From: UBA1447 sp002329225
GTDB lineage: Bacteria; Bacillota; Clostridia; Oscillospirales; Acutalibacteraceae
Length of the DNA stretch: 64,000 nucleotides
Direction: 5' to 3'
NCBI GenBank assembly: GCA_050946835.1
Contig: JBMNVN010000002.1
Coordinates: 62,001-126,000 of the forward strand
In this document: positions 52,031-61,416 of the stretch, in pieces
How the letters are laid out: the number at the start of each line of letters is the position of its first letter
Numbering within the stretch: position 1 is the first letter of the stretch
Made by a program: the position numbers and the translations under genes
The notes under the pieces: model-generated
What the model was told of the DNA's origin: nothing
The model's input: the letters and a program-made list of their open reading frames with translations, nothing else
The model's database searches: none

Positions 52031-54394
52031 ATGCCCATGAAACTGCTTTATAAAACAAGTGTTAAAAGTACTTTGGTCTTATTCCTCACGCTAACTATTC
52101 TAACACTCGGTTTTTCCGGCTGTGCTAAAAAGGCCGAACGTGTTTCAGTGCAAACTTATAAGATATCCGACCTTAATGAATACAAACAATCCGTTCCCGA
52201 CAAACGTTTGCATACTTGCGGTAATAGTCCGGCTTCGCTGGAATATTTAACAAAGTCCGGCTTGCTTGAAATGTATTTTGATAAAGTAAGTTACAGTATA
52301 TCAATACGTGAAACACTTACAAAAGACTATTGGCATACACTGCCTTGCATATCGAGTGAAGGTACCGGGAGTTATGACTACTCCGCAGCGCCTGCTGTCA
52401 TTACAGTTGTAAACGGTGCAGATACTTATTATTTGAATACTCAGGACAACTCGGTTGCCTATGGCAATGTAAAAACTTCAATCCCCGAATCATCCGGTTC
52501 CGGTCTGCTTGTGAGTTACATTATTACACCGGACAGAGAAACTGCGGAAAAGACTGACTACTCCGCATCTGATATTGCGTTTCTGCTAAAAATCGAGTAT
52601 ATGCTTCAAGACGGCAGTCTTTTCGTTTCTTGCAATTATGAAAACTTGTCCGGCAATAATGATGCGGTCATTAAAGAAATATCACTCTTAAACCATTTCG
52701 GGTCTGTGCAGTTTGCCGAGAAAGGTGATTTTTTTCTTTTGCCCGACGAGAGCGGTGCGGTGCTTGATATTTCTAACTCGGGCTTGAAGTTTGAGGAAAC
52801 CTCTTTTGCTGTTTACGGAAATGATTTTGCGATCAATGATACCGGTGATTACAAAAACGCATTGATTCCCGCATTCGGGATTAAGAAAGGAAGCGGGGGC
52901 TTTGCTGCGCTGATTTTGTCAGGGGCGGAAAGGGCAAGGATTGTTGCAACTCCCGGCACAAATGGCGAGTTTAACACCTTAAATGCGGTTTTCAACGCAA
53001 CCGCTGTGCTGGATGTTGAAAAAAACGACAAGGTGAAAAGATATGTCGAAAACCTTTCCGGTACGGGGGAACTCAAACTTTGTCTGCGGTTTGTTTCGGG
53101 CGGCAATGCGGCCTATGCCGGTATGGCAGCCGTATGCCGTGAACAACTGACAAGGGAGGGCATACTCTCCTCGAAAACAGTGGAGACGGATGGCGACTTG
53201 CCGCTTAATTTAAGTGTTATAGGTGCGGCGGATAGAAATCTGACTAAGAGAATACCGTTACGCCTGCCCTCAAATCTTACTACTTTTGAACAAGCAGAGG
53301 ATTTAATCACAAGGCTAAAAGCAAAGGGTGTAAACAATATTAACCTTCGTTATAAAGGCGCCCTTGAGGGAGGTATAAACCAGACTGACTTAAAAATTGC
53401 AGGTATTAAATGGTCTTTAGGCGGTAAAAAAGGTCTTAACTCTTTGGCGGAGAATATGAAAACCCAAAAGATGAATCTGTTTTTGGATATCAATATTCTT
53501 TCAGATCGAACACCTCGTATAGGTTTGATAAAAAAATATGCATCAACCATTACCGGAGAACGTGTTTGTGTAGAAAGTACGCCGGAATTAACTTCATGTA
53601 CCGGGTATGCAGGTTACTCGCGGGCTCTTTTACCTTTGAAAGGGCTTGAGAGTGCCATTCTCAGGACATTAACAAAATATAAAGAAATTTCATCTATGGG
53701 TTTCTGTATAAACGATGGTGCCGGGATATTATACGGTGACTTTTCGAAAGACGGATTTGACAGAAAAAAAGCGGTTTCGGAACTATCCGGCCGATTAGCT
53801 TCACTTGCAACGGAAAAGAAAATGATGGTTGATACCGGTAATTTTTATGCTCTCAAAAACGCAAATATAATAGTAAATTTACCCATGCCCCTGAATACTG
53901 ATGAAGCGGGCGACTTGAATTATAGATATGTGCCTTTCTTACAGCTCATATTGCACGGTACTGTAGATTATTCGGGTAAACCCATAAACTATACCCTCGA
54001 CTGTACGAATGGCCCGGTTGATTCCGCAGAAATTATGTTTCGTTCTGCGGAGGGGAAAAATCAAAAAGACTTGCAAGATATGTTGTTGAAATATTTAGAA
54101 TACGGCGCTTGTCCTGCTTATGAACTGACCTATGAAAACCCAAACGAAGGTGAAGGCGGCATAGGCAAGTTTTACTACGATGACTGGGCAAAGCAAATTG
54201 TAGATTATTACAAAAAGGCTCACAGCGCTTTATCGGATTTAAGAGATGTCCGTATGATTAAACACAGTTGTGTTCAGCCCGGGGTCTTCTGTTCAGAGTA
54301 CGAAGGCGGCAGGATGATATATGTAAACTATACAGAACAAGATGTTGACTTGGGCGGTATTACCGTTGCTGCCGGAGGGTTTATAAGTCTGTAA
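52031..54394 (+). CDS. DUF5696-like lipoprotein
   Basis: A 787-residue exported lipoprotein: a lipobox ends at Cys31 (LTLGFSGC after a hydrophobic stretch), then a long extracellular part. Residues about 60-350 are beta-rich with a galactose-mutarotase-like feel. Residues about 390-700 look like a TIM barrel (FINRLKAKGVNNINLRYKGA-like pattern, NMKTQKMNLFLDINIL, GFCINDGAGILYGDFSKDG). Such proteins in Clostridia are called DUF5696 and often lie near sugar uptake genes. Function unknown; a glycoside-hydrolase-type activity is a guess. Start ATG 52031 or 52037, after AGGAG. Confidence 0.7.
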   Translation: MPMKLLYKTSVKSTLVLFLTLTILTLGFSGCAKKAERVSVQTYKISDLNEYKQSVPDKRLHTCGNSPASLEYLTKSGLLEMYFDKVSYSISIRETLTKDYWHTLPCISSEGTGSYDYSAAPAVITVVNGADTYYLNTQDNSVAYGNVKTSIPESSGSGLLVSYIITPDRETAEKTDYSASDIAFLLKIEYMLQDGSLFVSCNYENLSGNNDAVIKEISLLNHFGSVQFAEKGDFFLLPDESGAVLDISNSGLKFEETSFAVYGNDFAINDTGDYKNALIPAFGIKKGSGGFAALILSGAERARIVATPGTNGEFNTLNAVFNATAVLDVEKNDKVKRYVENLSGTGELKLCLRFVSGGNAAYAGMAAVCREQLTREGILSSKTVETDGDLPLNLSVIGAADRNLTKRIPLRLPSNLTTFEQAEDLITRLKAKGVNNINLRYKGALEGGINQTDLKIAGIKWSLGGKKGLNSLAENMKTQKMNLFLDINILSDRTPRIGLIKKYASTITGERVCVESTPELTSCTGYAGYSRALLPLKGLESAILRTLTKYKEISSMGFCINDGAGILYGDFSKDGFDRKKAVSELSGRLASLATEKKMMVDTGNFYALKNANIIVNLPMPLNTDEAGDLNYRYVPFLQLILHGTVDYSGKPINYTLDCTNGPVDSAEIMFRSAEGKNQKDLQDMLLKYLEYGACPAYELTYENPNEGEGGIGKFYYDDWAKQIVDYYKKAHSALSDLRDVRMIKHSCVQPGVFCSEYEGGRMIYVNYTEQDVDLGGITVAAGGFISL

Positions 54395-54398
54395 GAAA

Positions 54399-54428
54399 AA
54401 GGCTCCGGTTTTCACCGGGGCTCTTTTT
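54399..54428. terminator. Bidirectional terminator between the DUF5696-like gene and metA
   Basis: GGCTCCGGT / ACCGGGGCT stem with two G-U pairs, flanked by A-run and T-run on both sides. It overlaps the metA stop codon. Confidence 0.85.
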
Positions 54429-55341
54429 ACAGTGTGCTCAAATCATATGGAGTTTGTTGGTATACAAAATAATTCAACCAGTTCGAAAACAGGAGGCTTG
54501 CCGCTTCTCTCCAGTTCATAATCGGTTTTTGTGAACTGTCATTATTCGGAAAATAGTTTTGGGGCAGCTTAATGGGCAGTCCCTTTTTTATGTCCCTGAA
54601 GTATTCGTTGGCCAAAGTGTTTCGGTCATATTCTGAATGACCGGTGACAAAAAACTTTCGGCAAGCCATATCCGAAACGATGTGAACCCCCGCAATATCG
54701 GAATAAGACAAGATCTGTAAGTCTTTTACTTTTGCTATATCTCCGCGGCGTATTTCGGTGTATCTGGAGTGGGGAACCTGAAATTCATCATTAAATCCGC
54801 GCATAAGCGGATGAAGCGAGTCAAGGGAGCGATGGGGGAACACGCCGAAAATTTTCTCATCAAGCTTGTATTTCGGTAAACCGTAATGATAATACAAGCC
54901 GGCTTGGGCTCCCCAGCAGATGTGGAAAGTGGAATAAACATTGCTTTTGCTCCACGCAAGAATTTCGCAGAGTTCCTCCCAGTAATCCACTTCTTCAAAA
55001 TCCAAAAGTTCAACAGGTGCGCCCGTTACGACAAGGCCGTCAAATTTCTGGTCCTTTATATCGTCAAAAAACTTATAGAATTTCAGCATGTGCTCCGCAG
55101 ATGTGTTTTTTGACACATGCGTGGCGGTTTGAAGCAGGTCAACTTCCACCTGCAGGGGAGTGTTACTGAGCAGGCGCAGGATTTGCGTTTCCGTTTCAAT
55201 CTTTGTCGGCATCAGGTTTAATATTAAAATTCGCAGAGGCCGAATATCCTGTTGCAAAGCACGGGTTTCAGTTATAACAAAAATATTCTCTTTTTCCAAA
55301 GCGTCATGCGCAGGTAATTGATTGTCAATTTTAATTGGCAT
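54427..55341 (-). CDS. metA: Homoserine O-acyltransferase, predicted acetyl-CoA type
   Basis: First dedicated step of methionine synthesis, 304 residues. MetA fold with the triad exactly at the usual numbers: Cys142 (HICWGAQAG), His235 and Glu237 (TGHSEYDR). Residue 111, which in studied MetA enzymes sets the acyl donor (Gly for succinyl-CoA, Glu for acetyl-CoA), is Glu in TGAPVELL, so an acetyltransferase is predicted. ATG 55341 follows GGGAGA. Single gene with its own promoter. Confidence 0.93.
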   Translation of the reverse strand: MPIKIDNQLPAHDALEKENIFVITETRALQQDIRPLRILILNLMPTKIETETQILRLLSNTPLQVEVDLLQTATHVSKNTSAEHMLKFYKFFDDIKDQKFDGLVVTGAPVELLDFEEVDYWEELCEILAWSKSNVYSTFHICWGAQAGLYYHYGLPKYKLDEKIFGVFPHRSLDSLHPLMRGFNDEFQVPHSRYTEIRRGDIAKVKDLQILSYSDIAGVHIVSDMACRKFFVTGHSEYDRNTLANEYFRDIKKGLPIKLPQNYFPNNDSSQKPIMNWREAASLLFSNWLNYFVYQQTPYDLSTL

Positions 55342-55391
55342 ATCCGTTCTCCCAAACTAAAAAGAACTTAAATTAAGCGGTTTTCCCCGCT

Positions 55392-55420
55392 ATTATATCA
55401 CGGTAGTTTTGCGTCTTCAA
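55392..55420 (-). promoter_or_regulatory. metA promoter
   Basis: Minus strand TTGAAG (55420-55415), 17-base spacer, perfect TATAAT (55397-55392). The 45-base leader has a small AGCGG/CCGCT hairpin; there is no SAM riboswitch. Confidence 0.75.
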
Positions 55421-55519
55421 GAAAAATACTGCTGCTTTAGTTAAGTATATAAATAATCTGTTGTAAGAATTAAAAGAATAAAGATAAATCTCCAAAGACA
55501 AATCTCTTTTAAAAAATGC

Positions 55520-55548
55520 TTGACATTAAATAGGGGTTAATATATTAT
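55520..55548 (+). promoter_or_regulatory. tRNA-Lys promoter
   Basis: TTGACA (55520-55525), 17-base spacer, TATTAT (55543-55548). Confidence 0.85.
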
Positions 55549-55571
55549 ATTCAAGCGCTAAATGCGAATGC

Positions 55572-55647
55572 GATCCATTAGCTCAGTCGGCAGAGCACTT
55601 GACTTTTAATCAAGGTGTCCGGCGTTCGAATCGCCGATGGATCACCA
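55572..55647 (+). tRNA. tRNA-Lys (UUU)
   Basis: 76 bases with encoded CCA. Acceptor GATCCAT / ATGGATC, anticodon loop CT-TTT-AA on a CTTGA/TCAAG stem, T arm CCGGCGTTCGAATCGCCG. Single tRNA with its own promoter and terminator. Confidence 0.96.
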
Positions 55648-55653
55648 GTGCTG

Positions 55654-55690
55654 AGCCCCAAAAGTCCGTTAAGGGCCTTTGGGGCTTTAG
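55654..55690 (+). terminator. tRNA-Lys terminator
   Basis: AGCCCCAAA stem with TTTGGGGCT, 16-base loop region, then TTT. Moderate strength. Confidence 0.75.
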
Positions 55691-55769
55691 TATATTTCAG
55701 ATTTCGGCCCGAATGTTTTTTCCAAGTTGTTTGAGATTTTAAATTACCTCGTTTTATCGGGAGGTTATG

Positions 55770-56411
55770 ATGAATAAACTGTTAAACGGTAAAACTCATG
55801 TGATATGGGATTGGAACGGCACCCTGCTTGATGATGTGGGGGCTGCACTTATGACGGTAAATAATATGCTTTTAGCAAGAGGTATGCGGGCGATTGACCT
55901 TAAGGAATATTATAGTTATATTGACATTCCCATAAAAAGGTTTTATGAACGCATATTTGATTTAGAACGGGAAGATTATGATTCCATTCTTAGAGAATAC
56001 AACGCAGGTTATCAAAACAATTTAAGTAAGTTCGGCCTGACAAAAGGCGTAACTTCGGTCTTGGAACATTTGAAAAACAGCGGTGTCAGTCAGGCTGTGG
56101 TTTCTTCGAGCGAGAGCGAACAGTTGAAAAGAAATATTAGAAAGTTTGCCGTTGAGCACTACTTTGATGTGATAATCGGCTCCGATGATTTTTTAGCGGG
56201 AAGCAAACTTGACCGCGCCGGAAAGTACTTAAGTGAATTTCAAATTGAACCGTCTAAAGTTTTACTTATCGGTGACCTGACGCATGACTGTGAAATTGCC
56301 TATGAGTTGGGAATGGAGTGCGTGCTTATTTCATCGGGACATCAGAGTGAAGAAATGCTTCGCCGCAGCGGAGCGCCCGTAATAAGCGCAATGGAAGAAT
56401 TACTTTATTAA
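55770..56411 (+). CDS. HAD-superfamily phosphatase, phosphoglycolate-phosphatase-like
   Basis: A 213-residue HAD hydrolase. Motif I IWDWNGTLLDD gives the nucleophile Asp14; motif II VVSSSE; motif III/IV LIGDLTHDCEIAYELG. It resembles Gph-type phosphatases that remove phosphate from small sugar or glycolate phosphates; substrate not known. The second of two adjacent ATGs (55770) sits at the better distance from GGGAGG. Convergent with the next two genes across a terminator. Confidence 0.85.
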   Translation: MNKLLNGKTHVIWDWNGTLLDDVGAALMTVNNMLLARGMRAIDLKEYYSYIDIPIKRFYERIFDLEREDYDSILREYNAGYQNNLSKFGLTKGVTSVLEHLKNSGVSQAVVSSSESEQLKRNIRKFAVEHYFDVIIGSDDFLAGSKLDRAGKYLSEFQIEPSKVLLIGDLTHDCEIAYELGMECVLISSGHQSEEMLRRSGAPVISAMEELLY

Positions 56412-56422
56412 GATAAAAAATG

Positions 56423-56462
56423 ATGCCGCCAAGGAGTTGTAAAAACCCGGGCGGCATTTTTG
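56423..56462. terminator. Bidirectional terminator after the HAD gene
   Basis: ATGCCGCC / GGCGGCAT stem with about 19 bases between, flanked by A-run and T-run, so it serves both strands. Confidence 0.8.
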
Positions 56463-56470
56463 TTTTTGTT

Positions 56471-57436
56471 TTAATTTGGCCTGTTTACCACATTGATAGG
56501 TTTGCCTTGCATAAATGCCCTCAGGTTATCGTGTAAAATGCCCATAAGCCGCTTTCTGGTCTCAAATCCGGCCCAGGCTATGTGGGGGGTGATATGGCAC
56601 TTGTCGCTGCTTAAAAGCGGGTTGCCGGCTTCAGGCGGCTCTTTTCTCATAACGTCAAGACCGGCGCCTGCAATAATACCGTCATTCAGTGCGTTAATTA
56701 AAGCGCCCTCATCTACAACTCCGCCTCTTGAAGTGTTTATAAAGTATGCGGTGGGTTTCATCTTGGCAAAAAAAGAAGCGTTGGCCATTTTTTCCGTTTC
56801 CGAAGTTAGAGGGCAGTGCATGCTCACGAAGTCGGAATTGTTCAATAATTCATCAAGTTCGGCAAATCTGAAATTCTCGCTGTTTAAACTGTAATCCGGG
56901 CGGGGAGTATTGGCGATTACATTCATTCCGAACGCATAGGCAATATTTGCCACAGCCTGCCCTATGCTGCCGAAGCCTATAATGCCCAAGGTCTTATTGT
57001 TTAGTTCAGTCAGGGGACTTTTCCAAAAGCAAAAATGCTTATCCTTAACCCAGTCGCCGTCTTTTACCGCCCTATCGTGAAGTCCGACTCTATTTGTCCA
57101 TTCAAGTATGTGTGCAAATGTCATCTGCGCTACGGCGGCAGTGCTGTAAGAGGGAATATTAGTCACCGGCACACCGAGCTTGGCGGCAAACTCTATGTCA
57201 ACCGCATTGTAGCCTGTGCTGAGCAGCCCGACATAACGCAGTGCCTTCATTTCAGACAGAACATCGGCGCCTAAAACGGTTTTGTTGGTAAAAACAATTT
57301 CACAATCCCTTGTCCGTTCAACAATTTCTTCGGGTTTAGTGAAATCAAATATTTTGTATGTACCGTACTGTGAGAGCCATTCCCACGATAAATCACCGGG
57401 GTTAGTGGTGTAACCGTCCAATACTGCAATTCTCAT
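56471..57436 (-). CDS. D-2-hydroxyacid dehydrogenase
   Basis: A 321-residue NAD-dependent dehydrogenase (glycerate/phosphoglycerate-type). The nucleotide loop is IGFGSIGQAVANIAYAFG, and the catalytic residues are seen as Arg in NTSRGGVVDE, Glu in RKEPPEA and His in CHITPHIAW. Substrate unknown; hydroxypyruvate or glyoxylate reductase is plausible. ATG 57436 is chosen over a long upstream frame that overlaps the patatin gene. AGGAG lies nine bases upstream. Confidence 0.88.
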   Translation of the reverse strand: MRIAVLDGYTTNPGDLSWEWLSQYGTYKIFDFTKPEEIVERTRDCEIVFTNKTVLGADVLSEMKALRYVGLLSTGYNAVDIEFAAKLGVPVTNIPSYSTAAVAQMTFAHILEWTNRVGLHDRAVKDGDWVKDKHFCFWKSPLTELNNKTLGIIGFGSIGQAVANIAYAFGMNVIANTPRPDYSLNSENFRFAELDELLNNSDFVSMHCPLTSETEKMANASFFAKMKPTAYFINTSRGGVVDEGALINALNDGIIAGAGLDVMRKEPPEAGNPLLSSDKCHITPHIAWAGFETRKRLMGILHDNLRAFMQGKPINVVNRPN

Positions 57437-57477
57437 TAAAACACGCTCCTTCAGTTCGTCGTTAATCTTAACTGTTT

Positions 57478-58803
57478 TCAATTCATGGCTAATCCGGCGC
57501 AAAATAGAGCTGCACAAAACACATCGGGCATTAGGGATGCTACAAGCCATAACCTGCGTTTTTGGCTTTGCTCCAATCTTTCTTCCATTAGAAGCTGCAT
57601 CGTAAAGCCTAAGATGAGCTTTTTGTCCCAATTTTTAACCAATGTACGCAACAAATCAAAGCTTATACCCTTGTCAAGTTGTTTTGTCAGCTGCGCAATA
57701 CGTTCCGAAGTGTCGGCGGTTATAAGCTGTATGGAGTCCTCAAGCAGGTTGAAGCAGAAATCATTATATAAATAAACATTCCGCGGGTTTAAATCAAGAA
57801 TGTCGGCAGCGGCTTCTCCGCAAGCAAGGGCTCTCGTGCAGGGGATAAAGGGGTCGGTTCCCCATTCCTGCCAAAATTCGGTAATGTTTTTTAGTCCCAT
57901 TCTTTCAAAACGGTTGTCGGTCGGCAAGATACAGAATATCTGACTGAGTTTATGGAAAATAAAGTCTTCCATAAGCTCAAAATATTTTGTTTCTCCTTTA
58001 TCAAAAGTATAAAGACAGCCCTCATAATGTCTGAATGTCTTATATGTATCAATGTAACCCTGTTTGATATTATTCAGACTCATTTCTTTGTCAAAAAGTG
58101 CTACACCGCCAAAACGCCCTTCGTTAAGCGGCTTTTTGCTGCGGACATAGTAAATCATGGCATTGTTTTCTTTTAGCTTTTGAACAGCCAGGTTTCCAAT
58201 GTTAATAGCGACAATTTCGGTAGCCCCCCTGTCAATAGCCATCTGAACGGGCATATTGTCCGAATATCCGCCATCGATAAATTTTGTTTGGCCGATTTTA
58301 TATGAACGAATTAAAGGAAAAATAGAGGCGCTCGCTATAATATAGTCAATCACCTCACCCTGAGGGATTTGGTCGATAAAAAGCTCAAATCTTTTTTTAT
58401 AAGGGAATTTGGTGGTTACCAGTCCGAAATCAATGTGGGAATTGCGTATTTGCTCTTCATTTACTATAGTTTCCAGAACATTGCGCAAAGGCGAAAAATC
58501 TGCCCCTCCTTTGAAGAGCGCTTCCTTGGCAAGGCTGCGGATATAATCCTCCTGTTCTTCATCTTCTTCAGCATTTTCATCTGCAAACTGAGCGAATACT
58601 TTGCCCATATTGATATTGCTCCAAAGATCCATTGCCTCTTCAAATTTATCCGAAGCCATTAAAGCGCCGTTAAATGAACCGACGGAGGTCCCGGTTACGA
58701 TATCCGGTTTAAAGCCGAGTTCCCGCAGAGCCTGCCAGGCTCCGATCTGGTATCCGCCCTTTGCACCGCCGCCGCTTAAAACAACCGCTTTCTTTGCAGA
58801 CAA
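57478..58803 (-). CDS. Patatin-like phospholipase
   Basis: A 441-residue lipid acyl hydrolase. The catalytic Ser40 is in VTGTSVGS, the oxyanion loop is SGGGAKGGYQIG (residues 10-21), and the Asp is in FIDGGYSDNMPVQM (Asp177). The last 200 residues have no known domain. Start TTG 58803 with AGGAGAGG seven bases upstream (SAKKAVVLSGGGAKG). Cytoplasmic, no signal peptide. The dehydrogenase follows after 41 bases, so the two are probably one operon. Confidence 0.88.
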   Translation of the reverse strand: MSAKKAVVLSGGGAKGGYQIGAWQALRELGFKPDIVTGTSVGSFNGALMASDKFEEAMDLWSNINMGKVFAQFADENAEEDEEQEDYIRSLAKEALFKGGADFSPLRNVLETIVNEEQIRNSHIDFGLVTTKFPYKKRFELFIDQIPQGEVIDYIIASASIFPLIRSYKIGQTKFIDGGYSDNMPVQMAIDRGATEIVAINIGNLAVQKLKENNAMIYYVRSKKPLNEGRFGGVALFDKEMSLNNIKQGYIDTYKTFRHYEGCLYTFDKGETKYFELMEDFIFHKLSQIFCILPTDNRFERMGLKNITEFWQEWGTDPFIPCTRALACGEAAADILDLNPRNVYLYNDFCFNLLEDSIQLITADTSERIAQLTKQLDKGISFDLLRTLVKNWDKKLILGFTMQLLMEERLEQSQKRRLWLVASLMPDVFCAALFCAGLAMN

Positions 58804-58957
58804 AATTATCCTCTCCTTCAAACTTGGTCAGCCTGAATATATGCACCTACCGAATTATAACATATTTTTCCCAAGTTAAATATCGGTTTAATTATAACAT
58901 TTATTTTTATGATTAATTTTGAAGCATTTGTAAACAACATCAGCAGATATTAAAAAG

Positions 58958-58986
58958 TTGACCCCGATGTTAAAATAATATAAAAT
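58958..58986 (+). promoter_or_regulatory. galK promoter
   Basis: TTGACC (58958-58963), 17-base spacer, TAAAAT (58981-58986); about 80 bases before the galK start. Confidence 0.6.
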
Positions 58987-59067
58987 TTACTTTGATTTTA
59001 AATCATAGTTTAACGGATACCTGTTTTTTGGTGAGTTCTGAAAAAGATTAAATAAAAGGTGAGTGAC

Positions 59068-60357
59068 ATGACCGATTTAACAACTCTTAAAAACAACATT
59101 ATTGGCGGACATTATGAAGAAAAGCTGGCATCTGTTTATCTGTCGGCGGAAAGCGTCGCCGAACAGAGGGCACGCATTGCCAAGTTGCTTGACGGCTTTG
59201 CCGCAACTTACGGTTCACAGCGGCAAGTGGAGATTTTCAGCGCGCCCGGCAGAACGGAAATATGCGGCAATCATACCGACCACAACCACGGAAAGGTTCT
59301 TGCTGCAAGCGTTAATCTTGACGCACTGGCGGTGGTATCCTACAGTGATGAAGAGATTGTACGCTTCAAAGCACAGTATAATGAGTATGAAATTGCTCCC
59401 GTCAGCCTGTCCGACCTTGAGCCGAAAGAGGAAGAACACGCAACTTCCGCCGCTTTGGTACGCGGTGTCTGTGCCGAGTTTAAAAGAAGAGGATATAAAA
59501 TCGGCGGGTTTAACGCTTTTTCCGCCTCCGATGTTTTGAGAGGTTCGGGAGTATCATCTTCCGCCTCTTTTGAGGTGCTTATCGGTACGATCTTAAACCA
59601 CCTTTTTAATGACGGAACAGTTGACCCGGTAGAAATTGCTCAGATAGGGCAAGTGGCGGAAAACAAATTCTTCGGCAAGCCCTGCGGACTTATGGATCAA
59701 ACGGCAAGTGCTGTAGGCGGTTTTGTCACGATTGATTTTGAAAATCCTCAAAATCCCGTGATAGAAAAGATCAGCTTTGATTTTACCTCTTGCGGTCATG
59801 CGCTTGTTATAGTGAATACCGGGGGCGACCATGCCGGGTTAACGGAAGAATATGCCGCTGTCAGAAGAGAAATGGAAAAGGTTGCAAATGTTTTCGGCAA
59901 ACAAACTCTCCGTGAAGTACCGGTTGAATGCTTTGAGAAAAATCTGAAGAAAATTCGTGAAGAAGCCGGTGATAGGGCGCTGATGCGTGCCATGCATTTC
60001 TTTGCGGAAAACAACAGAGTAGCACTCCAAGTGGAAGCGCTAAAAGCAGGCGACTTTGAGAAGTTTAAGAAAATCGTTATTGAAAGCGGACATTCTTCTT
60101 ACATGTATAATCAAAACATTTATCTTAATAACAGGCCTTCTTTCCAGCCGGTTTCCGTAGCGCTTTGCTTAAGTGAAAAACTCCTTAGCGGTAAAGGGGC
60201 TTGGAGAGTTCACGGAGGCGGTTTTGCGGGTACTATCCAAGCATTTGTTCCGAAAGCTCAGCTGAAATCCTATACGGATGAGATGAGCGCTGTTTTTGGC
60301 GAAAACTCATGCTTTGTTTTGGATGTAAGACCGGTTGGCGGCGTTAAGCTTATTTAA
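59068..60357 (+). CDS. galK: Galactokinase
   Basis: Phosphorylates galactose at C1. GHMP kinase, 429 residues. The N-terminal signature is the variant SAPGRTEICGNHTDHNHGKVLAA (the E. coli enzyme has NLIGEHTDY), the ATP loop is RGSGVSSSASFEVL, and the C-terminal motif is VHGGGFAGTIQAFVP. ATG 59068 is preceded by AAAGGTGAG. No galT or galE follows; the next genes are peptidases. Confidence 0.9.
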   Translation: MTDLTTLKNNIIGGHYEEKLASVYLSAESVAEQRARIAKLLDGFAATYGSQRQVEIFSAPGRTEICGNHTDHNHGKVLAASVNLDALAVVSYSDEEIVRFKAQYNEYEIAPVSLSDLEPKEEEHATSAALVRGVCAEFKRRGYKIGGFNAFSASDVLRGSGVSSSASFEVLIGTILNHLFNDGTVDPVEIAQIGQVAENKFFGKPCGLMDQTASAVGGFVTIDFENPQNPVIEKISFDFTSCGHALVIVNTGGDHAGLTEEYAAVRREMEKVANVFGKQTLREVPVECFEKNLKKIREEAGDRALMRAMHFFAENNRVALQVEALKAGDFEKFKKIVIESGHSSYMYNQNIYLNNRPSFQPVSVALCLSEKLLSGKGAWRVHGGGFAGTIQAFVPKAQLKSYTDEMSAVFGENSCFVLDVRPVGGVKLI

Positions 60358-60381
60358 TAAAAACAGGAGGACTCTAATAAT

Positions 60382-61416
60382 TTGTCAGAGCATAATAAAC
60401 TGCAAAATTTAATATTAAAGCTTGTCGGAGCGGCGGGTGTTTCAGGTGCGGAATCCGGAGCAAGTAAGGTTGCGGCTGAAGAGCTGTCCCGCTTTATGAA
60501 TGTCAATACGGACACTCTCGGCAATGTAGTCGGAACCGTCGGTGAAACCGGTCCGGTAATTTTGTTGGACGCTCATATTGACCAGATAGGTATGATAGTC
60601 ACCGGCATAGATGATGAGGGCTTTATTAAGGTTGACAAGTGCGGCGGCATGGATATAAGGGGTTTAGCAGCTCAAGAAGTTATTGTTTGGGGTAAAAAGC
60701 CGCTTAAAGGCGTTGTTGCTTCAATACCGCCCCATCTTTCCAACTCGGACGATGCTAAAACGGCAAAAAAGATTACCGACCTGAGTATTGATGCCGGTAT
60801 GACTGCCGAAAAGGCTAAAATAACAATTCGCCCCGGCGACAGAGTAACACTAAGCGGAAATGCTCAATGCCTTATGGGGGATAAAATATGTTCGCCGGCA
60901 CTTGATGACCGTGTCGGAGTTGCCGCAATTTTACGCAGCCTTGAACTGTTAGAGGGTAGAAAAATCGCTTGCAAGCTCGTTGTACAATTTTCCGTGCAGG
61001 AAGAAACGGGCGGCTCGGGTGCAAAAACAGGTTCTTATAACTCCGAGGCGGAGGAATGCATAACTGTTGATGTCAGTTTTGCGTCCGCGCCGGGAATACC
61101 GGAGGAAAAATGCGGAGATTTGGGCAAGGGCCCTATGTTGGGTGTTGCACCCATACTTGATGAATCTATGTTTAAAACGATGGAAAAGATTGCCATAGCC
61201 GAAAATATCCCTTATCAGGTTGAGGTGATGGGTGCAAGAACAGGTACAAATGCCGACAGTATTCAAACAACAAAGGCGGGCATTAAAACAGCGCTTTTGT
61301 CTATACCTTTGAGGAATATGCATACACCGACCGAGATTATAAGCCTTGCGGATGTTGAAAATACAGCCCGGCTTATTGCTGCATATATACTGAACAGGGA
61401 GGGCAAAAATGAATAA
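60382..61416 (+). CDS. M42-family aminopeptidase, first copy
   Basis: A 344-residue metallo-aminopeptidase/endoglucanase (M42) of the kind that forms large tetrahedral particles. Metal and active-site motifs: DAHIDQIGM, the Asp in ALDDRVGVAAIL, the base Glu in SVQEETGGSGAKTG, VDVSFA and the His in RNMHTPTE. The first motif has Gln where many have Glu (compare HMDEVGF next door). The start is TTG 60382 after AGGAGG. It overlaps the second copy by 8 bases. Confidence 0.88.
   Translation: MSEHNKLQNLILKLVGAAGVSGAESGASKVAAEELSRFMNVNTDTLGNVVGTVGETGPVILLDAHIDQIGMIVTGIDDEGFIKVDKCGGMDIRGLAAQEVIVWGKKPLKGVVASIPPHLSNSDDAKTAKKITDLSIDAGMTAEKAKITIRPGDRVTLSGNAQCLMGDKICSPALDDRVGVAAILRSLELLEGRKIACKLVVQFSVQEETGGSGAKTGSYNSEAEECITVDVSFASAPGIPEEKCGDLGKGPMLGVAPILDESMFKTMEKIAIAENIPYQVEVMGARTGTNADSIQTTKAGIKTALLSIPLRNMHTPTEIISLADVENTARLIAAYILNREGKNE

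Noticed and set aside
55342..55391. SAM riboswitch before metA
   Set aside because: The leader is about 45 bases with only one small hairpin.
57437..57631. Extension of the D-2-hydroxyacid dehydrogenase
   Set aside because: It overlaps the patatin gene on the same strand and lacks a ribosome site; the conserved N-terminus begins at 57436.
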